Shown here in pieces: positions 16,412 through 24,808 of a stretch of 36,400 nucleotides of DNA. The DNA is taken from contig MKRZ01000035.1 of assembly GCA_001897075.1 (NCBI GenBank), positions 6,799 through 43,198 of the forward strand. Direction: 5' to 3'. The first letter of the stretch is position 1. The number at the start of each line of letters is the position of its first letter. Both the position numbers and the translations under genes were made by a program. A model generated the notes under the pieces. That model saw only the letters and a program-made list of their open reading frames with translations, had not been told where the DNA came from and made no database searches. Source of the DNA: Mesorhizobium sp. 61-13 (GTDB taxonomy: Bacteria > Pseudomonadota > Alphaproteobacteria > Rhizobiales > Rhizobiaceae).

Positions 16412-19400
16412 CTAGTCGATGACGGCCGGCATCAGCTTGGGATCCGGCTTTTCGGCGTGCTTCGGCAAGTCCTTGCTGGCGATCAGCGTGTAGAACATCG
16501 GCACCACGAACAGGGTGAACATGGTTCCGATGAGGATGCCGGTGAAGATAACCAGGCCCATGGAGAAGCGCGCAGCAGCACCCGCACCGCTGGACATGAT
16601 CAGCGGCACGACGCCGAGCGCCATGGCGGCCGTGGTCATCAGGATCGGACGCAGGCGCACCTTGGCGGAGGCGACAATGGCGTCGCGCCGCCGCATGCCG
16701 TGCAGTTCGCGCTGCTGGTTGGCGAATTCCACCAAAAGGATGCCGTGCTTGGTAATCAGGCCGATCAGCGTGATCAGGCCGACCTGGGTGTAGATGTTAA
16801 GCGTCGATCCGGGCACCGCCATGCCGAGGAAGTTGCCGTTGAGGATGTTCAGCGGCAGGACTGCGCCGAAGATCGACAGCGGGACCGCCATCATCACGAT
16901 GAACGGATCGCGGAAACTTTCGAACTGCGCCGCCAGCACCAGATAGATGACAAGAATAGCGGCCGCGAAGGCAATCATGATGGTGTTGCCCTGCTCCTTT
17001 TCCTGCCGCGACTGGCCGGAGTAGTCGATGAAGAACGTGTCCGGCAGGCTCTGCCTGGCGATGTCCTCAAGCGTCTTCAGCGCGTCGCCCGTGGTGATGC
17101 CCGGAAGCGGCAGCGCCGAAATGGTCGCCGAGTTCAACTGGTTGAACTGCTCGATTGCCGCAGGCGCGGCATTGGACGATATCTTCACCACCGACGAAAG
17201 CGGCACCATTTCTCCGGTCACGCTGCGTACGAAATAGTCGCCCAGCTTTTCGGGGTTGTCGCGGAACTCCTGCGGCACCTGCGGAATGATGTCGTAGCTG
17301 TTGGAATCGCGGTCGAACTGCGCCACCTCGGCACCACCCACCAGGAGCGTCAAGGTACGGCCTATGTCGGCAATCGGCAGGTTGAGCGCGGCAGCGCGGT
17401 CGCGGTCGATGGTCACCGTGGTTTGCGGCGCATCGAAGGCCATCGAGTTCTGCACCACGATGAAGCGGCCGGAAGCCTGCGCCTTGTTCTTGATCTCCTC
17501 GGCGGCCTCGTAGACCTGGCTAGCCTCGCCGGTGGAACGCACCACCATGGAGACCGGCAAGCCTCCGCCGGAACCCGGCAAGGTGGGAGGCGCGAAGACG
17601 AAGGCCTCGACGCCGGCGACATGGGAGAGACGGCCCTGGATATCCTCCTGCAGCTGCTTTTGCGTCCTTTCGCGTTCGGCCCAGTCCTTGAAGGCGAAGC
17701 CGATGAAGGCGCTGTTGGTAGCCCCGCCAAAGGCGGTGGCGGCGAAAAGCGCGCGCGTTTCAGGCAGGTCCTGCACCAATCCGAGGATCTGGTTGACGTA
17801 GGTTTCGGTATAGTCGGACGTCGCGTAGCGCGGCGCGGTAACCAGCGAGAGCAGGAAGCCCTGATCTTCTTCCGGCGCAAGTTCGCTCGACGTCTTGGTG
17901 AACATAAAGCCGGTGAGGGCCACGAGCGCAATAACGATCATCATGGTCACGGGACGATAGTTCAGAGAACCCGAGACAAGCCTTTCATAGACGCGCTCGA
18001 CGCGCGCGAAGGTGCCGTCGACGATGCGCTGGAACCTGCTGTGCGACCCGGCCTTGAGAAGACGCGCCGACATCATCGGGGTGATGGTGATGGCGACGAG
18101 ACCGGAAATCACCACCGATCCGGCAAGCGTCATCGCGAATTCGCGAAACAGCGCGCCGGTGAGGCCGCCGGTGAAGGCAAGCGGGGCGAACACGGCGGCG
18201 AGCGTCAGCGTCATGGCGACGATGGCCGAGGAGATTTCGCGCATGCCGTTGAAGGCCGCCTGCATCGGCGGCATGTTGTCTTCCTCCATGTGCCGGTGGA
18301 TGTTTTCCACCACCACGATGGCGTCGTCGACGACAAGGCCGATGGCCAGCACCATGGCCAGCAACGACAACAGGTTGATCGAGTAGCCGACCGCAAACAA
18401 CAGGAAGCACACGCCGATCAGCGACAGCGGAATGGTGACGATCGGCATGATGACCGAGCGGAACGATCCCAGGAAGAGCAGGATGACGACGATGACGATG
18501 GCAACCGCCTCGGCGATGGTCTTGAACACTTCGTCGATGGACGCGCTGATCTGCTCGGTCGAGTCGTAGACGATGACGATCGACATGCCTTGCGGCAGCG
18601 TTTCCTGGATCGATGGGACGATCTTGTGGATGGCTTCGGCCGTGCTGAGCGGATTGGCAGCCGGCGTCGGGAAGATGGCGAGGAAGGTTCCCGGCTTGCC
18701 GTTGAAGTTCACGCGCGTGTCGGTGCTTTGCGCCGCAAGCTCGACGCGCGCGACGTCACGCAACCTGACGACATTGCCGTCCTTCGATTGAAGCGGGAGT
18801 TCGGCGAAGGCCTCCGGCGTCTGCAATGTCGAGCGCACCGTGATGGACGAGGCGACGTATTCGTTCTCGACCTTGCCGGGCGCGGACAGGAAGTTGGAAT
18901 TGTTGATCGCGGTCAGAACGTCGGTCGCGGTCACGCCGCGCGCCGCCATCTTGACCGGGTCGATCCACACGCGCATCGAATAGTCGGCAGCGCCGAATAT
19001 CTGCACGTCGGCAACGCCTTCGACCGTCGTCATGCGCGGGCGAACGACGCGCTGGATGTATTCGGTCAACTGCTCGGGCGTCATGTTCGGATTCTGCATC
19101 GACAGATACATCATCGCGAAGTCTTGGCCGGTGCCCTTGACGATGACCGGGTCCTTGGACTCGGTCGGCAGCGTGCCGCGAACGCCCTGCACCTTCGACA
19201 TCACCTCGGTCAAGGCGGTGTCAGGATTGGAGCCGAGCTTCATGAACACCGTCACGATGCTGACCGACGGCGTGCTTTGCGAGGTGACGTAGTCGACGTT
19301 TTCGGTGGACGAAACGGCGCGCGCGATCGGGGCCGAGATGAAGCCCTGGATCAGGTCGGCGCTGGCGCCCGGATAGGCGGTGGTGATGGTGATGGCGGTT

Positions 19401-19525
19401 TCGTCGACCTTGGGATACTGGCGGATCGACAGGTTGAAGATGCCCTGGAAACCCAAAAGCAGGATCATGCAGGCAAGCACGGTCGAGAGGACCGGCCGGC
19501 GGATGAAGATGTCGGAAAAGCTCAT
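16412..19525 (-). CDS. RND family multidrug efflux pump, inner-membrane permease
   Basis: 1037-residue AcrB/MexB-type proton-driven transporter. It starts with the family sequence MSFSDIFIRRPVLSTVLACM and has the standard plan of 12 membrane helices and two large periplasmic loops. The proton-relay aspartates are Asp400 and Asp401 in AIGLVVDDAIVVVENIHRH, matching AcrB Asp407/408. IRQYPKVDETAITITTAYPG and GIPVSTT-like turns are typical of the HAE1 subfamily. The start overlaps the stop of the adaptor gene by ATGA, so the two are translationally coupled. No outer-membrane channel gene is present here, so the pump presumably borrows a TolC-like protein encoded elsewhere. Substrates are unknown. 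Regulation probably comes from the divergent TetR protein. Confidence 0.95.
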   Translation of the reverse strand: MSFSDIFIRRPVLSTVLACMILLLGFQGIFNLSIRQYPKVDETAITITTAYPGASADLIQGFISAPIARAVSSTENVDYVTSQSTPSVSIVTVFMKLGSNPDTALTEVMSKVQGVRGTLPTESKDPVIVKGTGQDFAMMYLSMQNPNMTPEQLTEYIQRVVRPRMTTVEGVADVQIFGAADYSMRVWIDPVKMAARGVTATDVLTAINNSNFLSAPGKVENEYVASSITVRSTLQTPEAFAELPLQSKDGNVVRLRDVARVELAAQSTDTRVNFNGKPGTFLAIFPTPAANPLSTAEAIHKIVPSIQETLPQGMSIVIVYDSTEQISASIDEVFKTIAEAVAIVIVVILLFLGSFRSVIMPIVTIPLSLIGVCFLLFAVGYSINLLSLLAMVLAIGLVVDDAIVVVENIHRHMEEDNMPPMQAAFNGMREISSAIVAMTLTLAAVFAPLAFTGGLTGALFREFAMTLAGSVVISGLVAITITPMMSARLLKAGSHSRFQRIVDGTFARVERVYERLVSGSLNYRPVTMMIVIALVALTGFMFTKTSSELAPEEDQGFLLSLVTAPRYATSDYTETYVNQILGLVQDLPETRALFAATAFGGATNSAFIGFAFKDWAERERTQKQLQEDIQGRLSHVAGVEAFVFAPPTLPGSGGGLPVSMVVRSTGEASQVYEAAEEIKNKAQASGRFIVVQNSMAFDAPQTTVTIDRDRAAALNLPIADIGRTLTLLVGGAEVAQFDRDSNSYDIIPQVPQEFRDNPEKLGDYFVRSVTGEMVPLSSVVKISSNAAPAAIEQFNQLNSATISALPLPGITTGDALKTLEDIARQSLPDTFFIDYSGQSRQEKEQGNTIMIAFAAAILVIYLVLAAQFESFRDPFIVMMAVPLSIFGAVLPLNILNGNFLGMAVPGSTLNIYTQVGLITLIGLITKHGILLVEFANQQRELHGMRRRDAIVASAKVRLRPILMTTAAMALGVVPLIMSSGAGAAARFSMGLVIFTGILIGTMFTLFVVPMFYTLIASKDLPKHAEKPDPKLMPAVID

Positions 19526-20757
19526 TGTGCGGCCGCCTGCGGGTTAGCTGGCTTTGTCGGGTCGATGGTGTTGTCGACGTTGACGGACATGCCGTTGAAC
19601 AGGCGGTTCTGCCCGGCAGTCACGACCTCGTCGCCGGCAGCAATGCCCTTGGTGATTTCGACCAGACCCGCATTGCGACGGCCCGGCGTGACGAAAACCT
19701 GCGCCAGGACGAGTTCGGGCTTGGCGCCTTCCACAGGTTTGGCAGCATCGGTCGCCGGCTTGGCAGCGTCGGCAGCAGGCTTGGCTTCGCCCTCTGCGGC
19801 AGCGGGGGCAGCGGCGGCATCCGCCGGCTTGGCGTCCTGCTTCGGCTGGGCCGGCTTCACGACGAAGATGAAGTCGCCGTAAAGGCTGGTGGTGAGCGCC
19901 GTCTGGGGCAGCGCCAGAACATTCTGTTCCTCCGGCAGTTCAACGCGCACCTGCACGAACTGGCCGGGGCTGAGGCGACCGTCGGGATTGGTGATTTCGG
20001 CGCGAACCGAAACGAGGCGGCTTACGGGATCGATCTTGGGGTCGATGCCGACGACCTTGCCCTCGTAAGGCAGATCCCCGGCAGCCAGGCCGAAATGGAC
20101 CGGCTGGCCGATCTTCAACTCGCTGAAGCGTTGCTCCGGCACGGTGAAGTCGGCGCGCATGGTGTCGATGTCCTGCAAGGTGGCGACCGCGTTGCCCGGC
20201 GCGACATACTGGCCTTCCTCGACCCTCGGAATGCCGATGGTGCCGGAGAACGGGGCCTTCAGAAGCTTCTGGTCGAGCACGGCCTGCAGCTTGGCAACCT
20301 GTGAAGCCGAGGCGGACGAGGCGGCGCGGGCCGCATCAAGCGTTGCCTCGGTGCCGACGCCGCGCTCCTGCAAGGCGAGCGCACGGTCGAGCGCCTGCCG
20401 GTCCAGCGCGGCTTGCGTCTTTGCCGCGGCGAGGTCGGCCTGCTGCACGGCATCGTCGAGGCGAACCAGCGACTGGCCTTCCTCGACATGTTCGTTGGCG
20501 GCAAACAGCACGTCCTTGACGATGCCGGTCGTCTCGACCGTCAGATCGACGCCGCGCGCGGCCGCAACGGTGCCGATGGCCTCGATGCCCGGGGTCCAGT
20601 CGAGCGGTTTGACGACCGTCGTCGAGATGGTGGCGGCAGGCGCCTTCATGGTGGCGAAGAAGTCGCTGATCGCCTTTTCGCGGAACAGGTTGAACCCGAC
20701 GATGGCGCCGCCAATCAGCACGAGCAGTACGAAAGCGATGATGAAGCGCTTGATCAC
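19522..20757 (-). CDS. RND efflux periplasmic adaptor (membrane fusion protein)
   Basis: 411-residue adaptor linking the RND permease to an outer-membrane channel. An N-terminal membrane anchor (IKRFIIAFVLLVLIGGAIVG) is followed by a first lipoyl half (VDLTVETTGIVKDVLFAANEHV), an alpha-helical hairpin (about residues 105-165), the second lipoyl half (KAPFSGTIGIPRVEEGQYV), a beta-barrel domain and a membrane-proximal domain. Within the last, between FIFVV and VLAQVFVTPG, there is an inserted Ala/Lys/Pro/Asp-rich stretch of about 45 residues (about 302-347) that is unusual for the family. The start is GTG at 20757, preceded by AAAGGA; the upstream in-frame ATG at 20814 lacks a ribosome site and would put Arg/Cys-rich residues before the anchor. 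Confidence 0.92.
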   Translation of the reverse strand: MIKRFIIAFVLLVLIGGAIVGFNLFREKAISDFFATMKAPAATISTTVVKPLDWTPGIEAIGTVAAARGVDLTVETTGIVKDVLFAANEHVEEGQSLVRLDDAVQQADLAAAKTQAALDRQALDRALALQERGVGTEATLDAARAASSASASQVAKLQAVLDQKLLKAPFSGTIGIPRVEEGQYVAPGNAVATLQDIDTMRADFTVPEQRFSELKIGQPVHFGLAAGDLPYEGKVVGIDPKIDPVSRLVSVRAEITNPDGRLSPGQFVQVRVELPEEQNVLALPQTALTTSLYGDFIFVVKPAQPKQDAKPADAAAAPAAAEGEAKPAADAAKPATDAAKPVEGAKPELVLAQVFVTPGRRNAGLVEITKGIAAGDEVVTAGQNRLFNGMSVNVDNTIDPTKPANPQAAAQ

Positions 20758-20826
20758 GGGTGATCCTTTCGGTCGGCAATGACAATAGGGCAAGCGGGCG
20801 CGACAGCGCCTCATACTGCGTTACTT

Positions 20827-20853
20827 ACTGTACCGTCTGGACGGTAATGTCAA
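20827..20853 (-). promoter_or_regulatory. RND operon promoter with embedded TetR-type operator
   Basis: A perfect palindrome TACCGTC-TG-GACGGTA lies at 20831-20846 between the divergent efflux operon and tetR gene. On the minus strand a consensus -35 TTGACA (20848-20853) abuts it, and TACAGT (20827-20832, 4 of 6 of a -10) lies 15 bases on, so the palindrome fills the promoter spacer. This is the expected geometry for repression by the adjacent TetR protein. It is about 35 bases before the tetR ATG, so autoregulation is also likely. Confidence 0.75.
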
Positions 20854-20881
20854 TTGGGTCTAAGCTGATGATGGAGGCATC

Positions 20882-21418
20882 ATGAAGCAAAAAAAGTCAA
20901 ACTCCCGCGAAAAGATCCTGACAGCCGCTGCCGATGTGGCTCGCGAAGCCGGGCCAGGCAACCTGTCGCTGGATGCGGTGGCCAGCCGCGCCGGCGTTTC
21001 CAAGGGCGGCCTGCTCTACAATTTTCCCAGCAAGGCAAAGCTGATGCAGGCGCTGGTGGAGGCGTATCTCAACGACTTCCAGCACGCTTTGGAAGCAGCC
21101 CGCGCGGCTGAACCCGACCAGAGCCTTCTGGCCAACTATCTTCGTCTTTCGGCGCAGGAATGCGATGAGACGAAGGATGCCGCATCGTGGATTTTTTCAG
21201 CTATTGCCGAAGATCCCGACTTCCTGACCCCGATGAAGACCTTCAAGCGCCAGCTCTTCGAGCGCCTGAAAGCCGACACGCCCGACCTCAAGAAGCTGCT
21301 GGTCACCTATATGGCCATCGAAGGCCTGCGCAACCTCAGCCTGTTCGACATCGACCTTCTGAACGAGGGCGAACGGCAGGTCCTCGTCGATACGCTGCTC
21401 GAGATCGCCAACGGATAG
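20882..21418 (+). CDS. TetR family transcriptional regulator (putative efflux repressor)
   Basis: 178-residue TetR protein. The N-terminal helix-turn-helix domain (about residues 7-55) reads SREKILTAAADVAREAG...LSLDAVASRAGVSKGGLLYNFPSKAKLM, the variant SKGGLLYNFPSK being typical of a TetR subgroup with a TetR_C_28-like ligand domain. The rest (about 60-178) is all helical. The ATG is preceded by GGAGG with a short 4-base spacing. It is divergent from the RND operon and the intergenic palindrome at 20831-20846 is its likely operator, so it probably represses the pump until a ligand binds. The LysR gene begins 44 bases downstream on the same strand. Confidence 0.92.
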   Translation: MKQKKSNSREKILTAAADVAREAGPGNLSLDAVASRAGVSKGGLLYNFPSKAKLMQALVEAYLNDFQHALEAARAAEPDQSLLANYLRLSAQECDETKDAASWIFSAIAEDPDFLTPMKTFKRQLFERLKADTPDLKKLLVTYMAIEGLRNLSLFDIDLLNEGERQVLVDTLLEIANG

Positions 21419-21462
21419 GCTCGCCCTTTGCAGTTTGGCCAAAGCCATGCTTATTCAGGACC

Positions 21463-22374
21463 ATGGCATTCACCCTGAGGCAGTTGCAGTATTTCGTTGC
21501 GGTCGCCGAGCAAGGCACGGTGTCGCGCGCTGCCCAGAACCTGTCGATCTCGCAGTCCTCGGTAACCGAAGCGATCAAGGAGCTTGAAAGCGACCTCGGC
21601 GTCGAATTGTTCGAGCGCCATTCGCGTGGGCTGAATGTCACGCACAAGGGCCACCAGTTCCTGCGCCACGCAACCAAGATCCTGTCCGGCGTTTCGGACG
21701 CGCGCCGCGCCTTTTTCGGTGAACAGGCCGCTGCACCCGGCCGGTTGCAACTCGGCGTCACCTCCATGGTGGCAGGCTACGTGCTCTCCGACCTGCTTGC
21801 CCGCTATCGCCGCGCCAACCCGGCGGTCGAAATCTCGGCCATAGAAGACAATGGCGACTATCTCGAACACCTGCTCGTCGGCGGCAAGCTGGATGTCGCC
21901 GTGATGGTGACGTCCAATTTGCGCGACCGCACCGCCCTGCAGTCGGAAATCCTCGAAGTCTCCGCATACCGCCTTTGGCTGCCGCTCGGCCATCCGCTGG
22001 CGGCGGCCGACATCATCAGCGTGGGCGACATCGCCGGCGAGCCGCTGATCATGCTGACCGTGGACGAAATCGAGGAGAACACCGGCAAGCTGCTCGCCGC
22101 CATCGGCGCCAAGCCGCATGTCGCGTTCCGCACCCGCTCGGTCGAGGCGGTGCGCAGCCTCGTCGCAACCGGCGCGGGCGTTGCCCTGTTGCCCGACCTC
22201 GTCTACCGGCCGTGGTCGCTGGAAGGCGACCGCATCGAATCCCGCGATGTTTCGGGCTCGCTGCCTGTGGTGCAGGTCGGCATGGTGTGGCGGCGCGGAT
22301 CGAGCCTGCCGCAAGCCGCGCGCGACTTCATCGGCATTGCCCAGTCGCAACGCACGGTGCGCCAGAGGTCGTGA
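21463..22374 (+). CDS. LysR family transcriptional regulator
   Basis: 303-residue LysR regulator. The N-terminal winged helix-turn-helix (residues 1-60) has FTLRQLQYFVAVAEQGTVSRAAQNLSIS-type sequence with QSSVTEAIKELESDLGVELFERH. The effector domain (about 90-300) begins with RLQLGVTSMVAGYVLSDLLA. The frame is open upstream through tetR, but ATG at 21463 after CAGGA gives the standard LysR start. It lies directly upstream of the ydcSTUV-patD operon in the same direction, with a LysR-type dyad in the gap, and is therefore the best candidate regulator of that operon. In E. coli the gene next to ydcS encodes a different type of regulator (YdcR, MocR type). The ligand is unknown; putrescine or 4-aminobutanal would fit the context but this is inference. 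Confidence 0.93.
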   Translation: MAFTLRQLQYFVAVAEQGTVSRAAQNLSISQSSVTEAIKELESDLGVELFERHSRGLNVTHKGHQFLRHATKILSGVSDARRAFFGEQAAAPGRLQLGVTSMVAGYVLSDLLARYRRANPAVEISAIEDNGDYLEHLLVGGKLDVAVMVTSNLRDRTALQSEILEVSAYRLWLPLGHPLAAADIISVGDIAGEPLIMLTVDEIEENTGKLLAAIGAKPHVAFRTRSVEAVRSLVATGAGVALLPDLVYRPWSLEGDRIESRDVSGSLPVVQVGMVWRRGSSLPQAARDFIGIAQSQRTVRQRS

Positions 22375-22377
22375 CGC

Positions 22378-22400
22378 CGATATCGGAGAAACCGATATCG
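22378..22400 (+). promoter_or_regulatory. Inverted repeat with LysR-type box between lysR and ydcS
   Basis: Perfect 9-bp inverted repeat CGATATCGG-agaaa-CCGATATCG starting 4 bases after the lysR stop. Its centre reads ATC-N9-GAT, which fulfils the T-N11-A rule for LysR binding sites. It is about 104 bases before the ydcS start. There is no T-run behind it, so it is more likely an operator than a terminator, though an RNA hairpin at the lysR 3' end is possible. No clear -35/-10 was found downstream. Confidence 0.5.
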
Positions 22401-22503
22401 CCTTTCTGATAAATGAATTTGCGAAACCGGCAGTTTCAAGACACCTTTTCCAAGAGGGAGAAGCCGTAGACGAACGGCCCCTTTCGAAACGGGAGGATCG
22501 ACG

Positions 22504-23664
22504 ATGCAGTCATTTCTGAAATCATGCACGGCTCTCACCATGGCGCTGACCTTTGCCGGGCAGGCGGTGGCGCAGGAGGCACTGAAGGAGCTTGGCAAGG
22601 GCGAAGGCGCGCTCTCGATCGTTGCCTGGCCCGGCTATGTCGAGCGCGGCGAAACCGACAAGGCTTATGACTGGGTGAGCGATTTCGAAAAGGAAAGCGG
22701 CTGCAAGGTCACCGTCAAGACAGCGGCCACCTCCGACGAGATGGTGGCGCTGATGAACGAAGGCGGCTTCGACCTTGTCACCGCTTCCGGCGATGCCTCG
22801 CTGCGGCTCGTTGCCGGCAAACGCGTGCAGCCGGTCAATGTCGATCTGATCCCGAGCTGGAAGACGGTGGACGAGCGGCTGCAGAATGCGCCCTGGTACA
22901 CGGTCGACGGCGCCCATTACGGCGTGCCCTACCAGTGGGGCCCGAACGTGCTGATGTACAACACCAACGTGTTCAAGGAAGCGCCGAAGAGTTGGAACGT
23001 CGTGTTCGAGGAACAGACGCTCTCCGATGGCAAGTCCAACAAGGGCCGCGTGCAGGCCTATGACGGACCGATCTACGTTGCCGATGCCGCCAACTATCTG
23101 ATGGCGCACAAGCCGGAACTCGGCATCAAGGACCCCTACGAACTGAACGAGGACCAGTACAAGGCGGCTCTCGACCTCTTGCGCACGCAGCGCACGCTCG
23201 TCGGCCGCTACTGGCATGACGCCGCGATCCAGGTCGACGACTTCCAGAACGAGGGCGTCGTCGCTTCAAGCTCGTGGCCGTTCCAAGTCAACACGCTGGT
23301 CGCCGCCAAGCAGCCGATCGCCTCGACGGTGCCGGAAGAAGGCGCGACCGGATGGGCCGACACCACCATGCTTCATGTCGATGCCGAGCACCCGAACTGC
23401 GCGTATATGTGGATGGAACATTCGCTGAAGCCTAAGGTGCAGGGCGACCTCGCCGCATGGTTCGGCTCGGTGCCGGTTGTTCCGGCCGCCTGCAAGGGCA
23501 ACGAGCTTCTGACCGACGAAGGCTGCGCCACCAACGGCTTCGAGAATTTCGACAAGATCAAGTTCTGGAAGACGCCGGTTTCGCAGTGCGCCAGCCAGAA
23601 CAACCAGTGCGTACCTTATTACCGCTGGGTGTCGGACTATATCGGCGTCATCGGCGGGCGCTGA
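22504..23664 (+). CDS. ydcS: Polyamine-type ABC transporter substrate-binding protein (YdcS-like)
   Basis: 386-residue periplasmic binding protein of the PotD/PotF superfamily, closest in plan to E. coli YdcS. Signal peptide: MQSFLKSC, hydrophobic core, cleavage after QAVAQ (about residue 24). The mature start GALSIVAWPGYVERGETD, FDLVTASGDASLRLVAGKRV and GVPYQWGPNVLMYNT are typical of polyamine binders. The C-terminal lobe carries several Cys (PAACKGNELLTDEGCA, SQCASQNNQCVPYYRW) that probably form disulfides. GGGAGG lies 7 bases before the ATG. It heads an operon with ATPase, two permeases and an aminobutyraldehyde dehydrogenase, the same order as ydcSTUV-patD in E. coli, so putrescine or a related amine is the likely substrate. 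Confidence 0.92.
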   Translation: MQSFLKSCTALTMALTFAGQAVAQEALKELGKGEGALSIVAWPGYVERGETDKAYDWVSDFEKESGCKVTVKTAATSDEMVALMNEGGFDLVTASGDASLRLVAGKRVQPVNVDLIPSWKTVDERLQNAPWYTVDGAHYGVPYQWGPNVLMYNTNVFKEAPKSWNVVFEEQTLSDGKSNKGRVQAYDGPIYVADAANYLMAHKPELGIKDPYELNEDQYKAALDLLRTQRTLVGRYWHDAAIQVDDFQNEGVVASSSWPFQVNTLVAAKQPIASTVPEEGATGWADTTMLHVDAEHPNCAYMWMEHSLKPKVQGDLAAWFGSVPVVPAACKGNELLTDEGCATNGFENFDKIKFWKTPVSQCASQNNQCVPYYRWVSDYIGVIGGR

Positions 23665-23704
23665 GCGCGCATCCTCTCAAGCGCGCCTTGCCTCTCACCC
23701 TTGC

Positions 23705-23731
23705 CCTCTCCCCGTAAAGCGCGGGGAGAGG
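23705..23731. repeat. Palindromic repeat CCTCTCCCCG/CGGGGAGAGG (copy 1)
   Basis: Ten-bp perfect stem (23705-23714 with 23722-23731) with a seven-base loop, in the 145-base gap between the binding-protein and ATPase genes. It shares its core CCTCTCC...GGAGAGG with two other hairpins near this operon (23756-23780 and 28028-28048), so it looks like a member of a dispersed intergenic palindrome family. No T-run follows. Confidence 0.75.
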
Positions 23732-23755
23732 CGACGCTGACGTCGAAGCTTTTTT

Positions 23756-23780
23756 CCTCTCCCTGCCGCGCAAGGAGAGG
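23756..23780. repeat. Palindromic repeat CCTCTCC/GGAGAGG (copy 2)
   Basis: Seven-bp perfect arms (23756-23762 with 23774-23780), loop of 11 bases. It sits 24 bases beyond copy 1, with a TTTTTT run (23750-23755) between them, which on the plus strand could make copy 1 a partial terminator that lowers expression of the ATPase and permeases relative to the binding protein. Confidence 0.65.
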
Positions 23781-23809
23781 CGGCGACGACTCTCGAAAAG
23801 AGTGAACTC

Positions 23810-24808
23810 ATGACCTCTGCCGTTTCCTTCCAGAAAGTCTCGCGCCACTTCGGCACGGTGCGCGCCGTGGACGCCGTCGACCTGGACATCGCGCCCGGCG
23901 AGTTCTTCGCCATGCTGGGGCCGTCCGGTTCGGGCAAGACGACCTGCCTCAGGCTGATCGCCGGCTTCGAGCAACCAACGGCAGGATCGATCTCCATTTT
24001 TGGCGAGCGTGCGGAAGGCGTTCCGCCCTACCGGCGCAACGTCAACACCGTGTTCCAGGACTATGCGCTGTTCCCGCACCTCAACATTCTCGACAATGTT
24101 GCCTATGGCCTGATGGTTAAGGGCGTCGGCAAGGCCGAACGCCACAAGGCAGCCGAGGATGCGCTGGCGCTGGTGCGGCTGCCCGGTTATGGCGGGCGTC
24201 GTCCCGGCCAGCTTTCCGGCGGCCAGCGCCAGCGCGTGGCACTGGCGCGCGCGCTGGTCAACCAGCCCAAGGTTCTGTTGCTGGACGAGCCGCTCGGCGC
24301 ACTCGACCTCAAGCTGCGCGAGAACATGCAGGAAGAACTGAAGTCGCTGCAAAAGGCGCTCGGCATCACCTTCATCTTCGTGACCCACGACCAGGGCGAG
24401 GCCCTGTCGATGGCGGACCGGGTCGCGGTGTTCAATGACGGCAAGATCATGCAGGTGGGCACGCCGCAGGACATTTACGAGCGGCCTGCCACGCGCTTCG
24501 TCGCCGATTTCGTCGGCTCTTCCAACGTGCTGCCGCCGGATTTCGTGCAACGCTACTCCGGCCAGCGCCGCTGGGGCAGCCTGCGGCCCGAGGCGATCCG
24601 CGTCGGCAAGGCCACGCGCGGCGACGGTGTTTCGGCGCGCCTCGTTTCGGCCAATTATCTCGGCGCGACGACTCGTCTGGCGCTCGACGCCGACGGCTTG
24701 CGGCTGCATGCCGTGGTGCCCGCCGGGACCAAGCTGCCGGAGGAAGGCGAGGCACTGGTGCTGACCTTCAACCGCGACCAGCTGCATCTGATGGACGAGC
24801 CGGCATGA
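23810..24808 (+). CDS. ydcT: ABC transporter ATP-binding protein, polyamine type (YdcT-like)
   Basis: 332-residue ATPase of the PotA/CysA family. Walker [11 protein letters not shown]-loop [11 protein letters not shown], signature LSGGQRQR, Walker B VLLLDEP with [14 protein letters not shown]-loop [11 protein letters not shown]-terminal TOBE-like domain (about 240-332) begins after FVGSSNVLP and contains LRPEAIRVG. Length is near that of E. coli YdcT. The last four bases overlap the start of the first permease gene (ATGA at 24805-24808), so translation is coupled. It energises import of the ligand captured by the preceding binding protein. Confidence 0.94.
   Translation: MTSAVSFQKVSRHFGTVRAVDAVDLDIAPGEFFAMLGPSGSGKTTCLRLIAGFEQPTAGSISIFGERAEGVPPYRRNVNTVFQDYALFPHLNILDNVAYGLMVKGVGKAERHKAAEDALALVRLPGYGGRRPGQLSGGQRQRVALARALVNQPKVLLLDEPLGALDLKLRENMQEELKSLQKALGITFIFVTHDQGEALSMADRVAVFNDGKIMQVGTPQDIYERPATRFVADFVGSSNVLPPDFVQRYSGQRRWGSLRPEAIRVGKATRGDGVSARLVSANYLGATTRLALDADGLRLHAVVPAGTKLPEEGEALVLTFNRDQLHLMDEPA

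Noticed and set aside
16397..19882. Open frame of 1161 codons on the plus strand opposite the RND permease and the 3' end of its adaptor gene
   Set aside because: It is antisense to clear RND coding sequence, is rich in His/Arg/Asp/Gly, matches no family, and is the expected result of GC-rich third codon positions.
22378..22400. Inverted repeat after lysR as an intrinsic terminator
   Set aside because: No T-run follows on either strand (CCTTTCTG behind it), and its centre fits a LysR site better.
23700..23790. CCTCTCC/GGAGAGG hairpins as a CRISPR array
   Set aside because: Only two unequal copies close together, no regular spacers and no cas genes.
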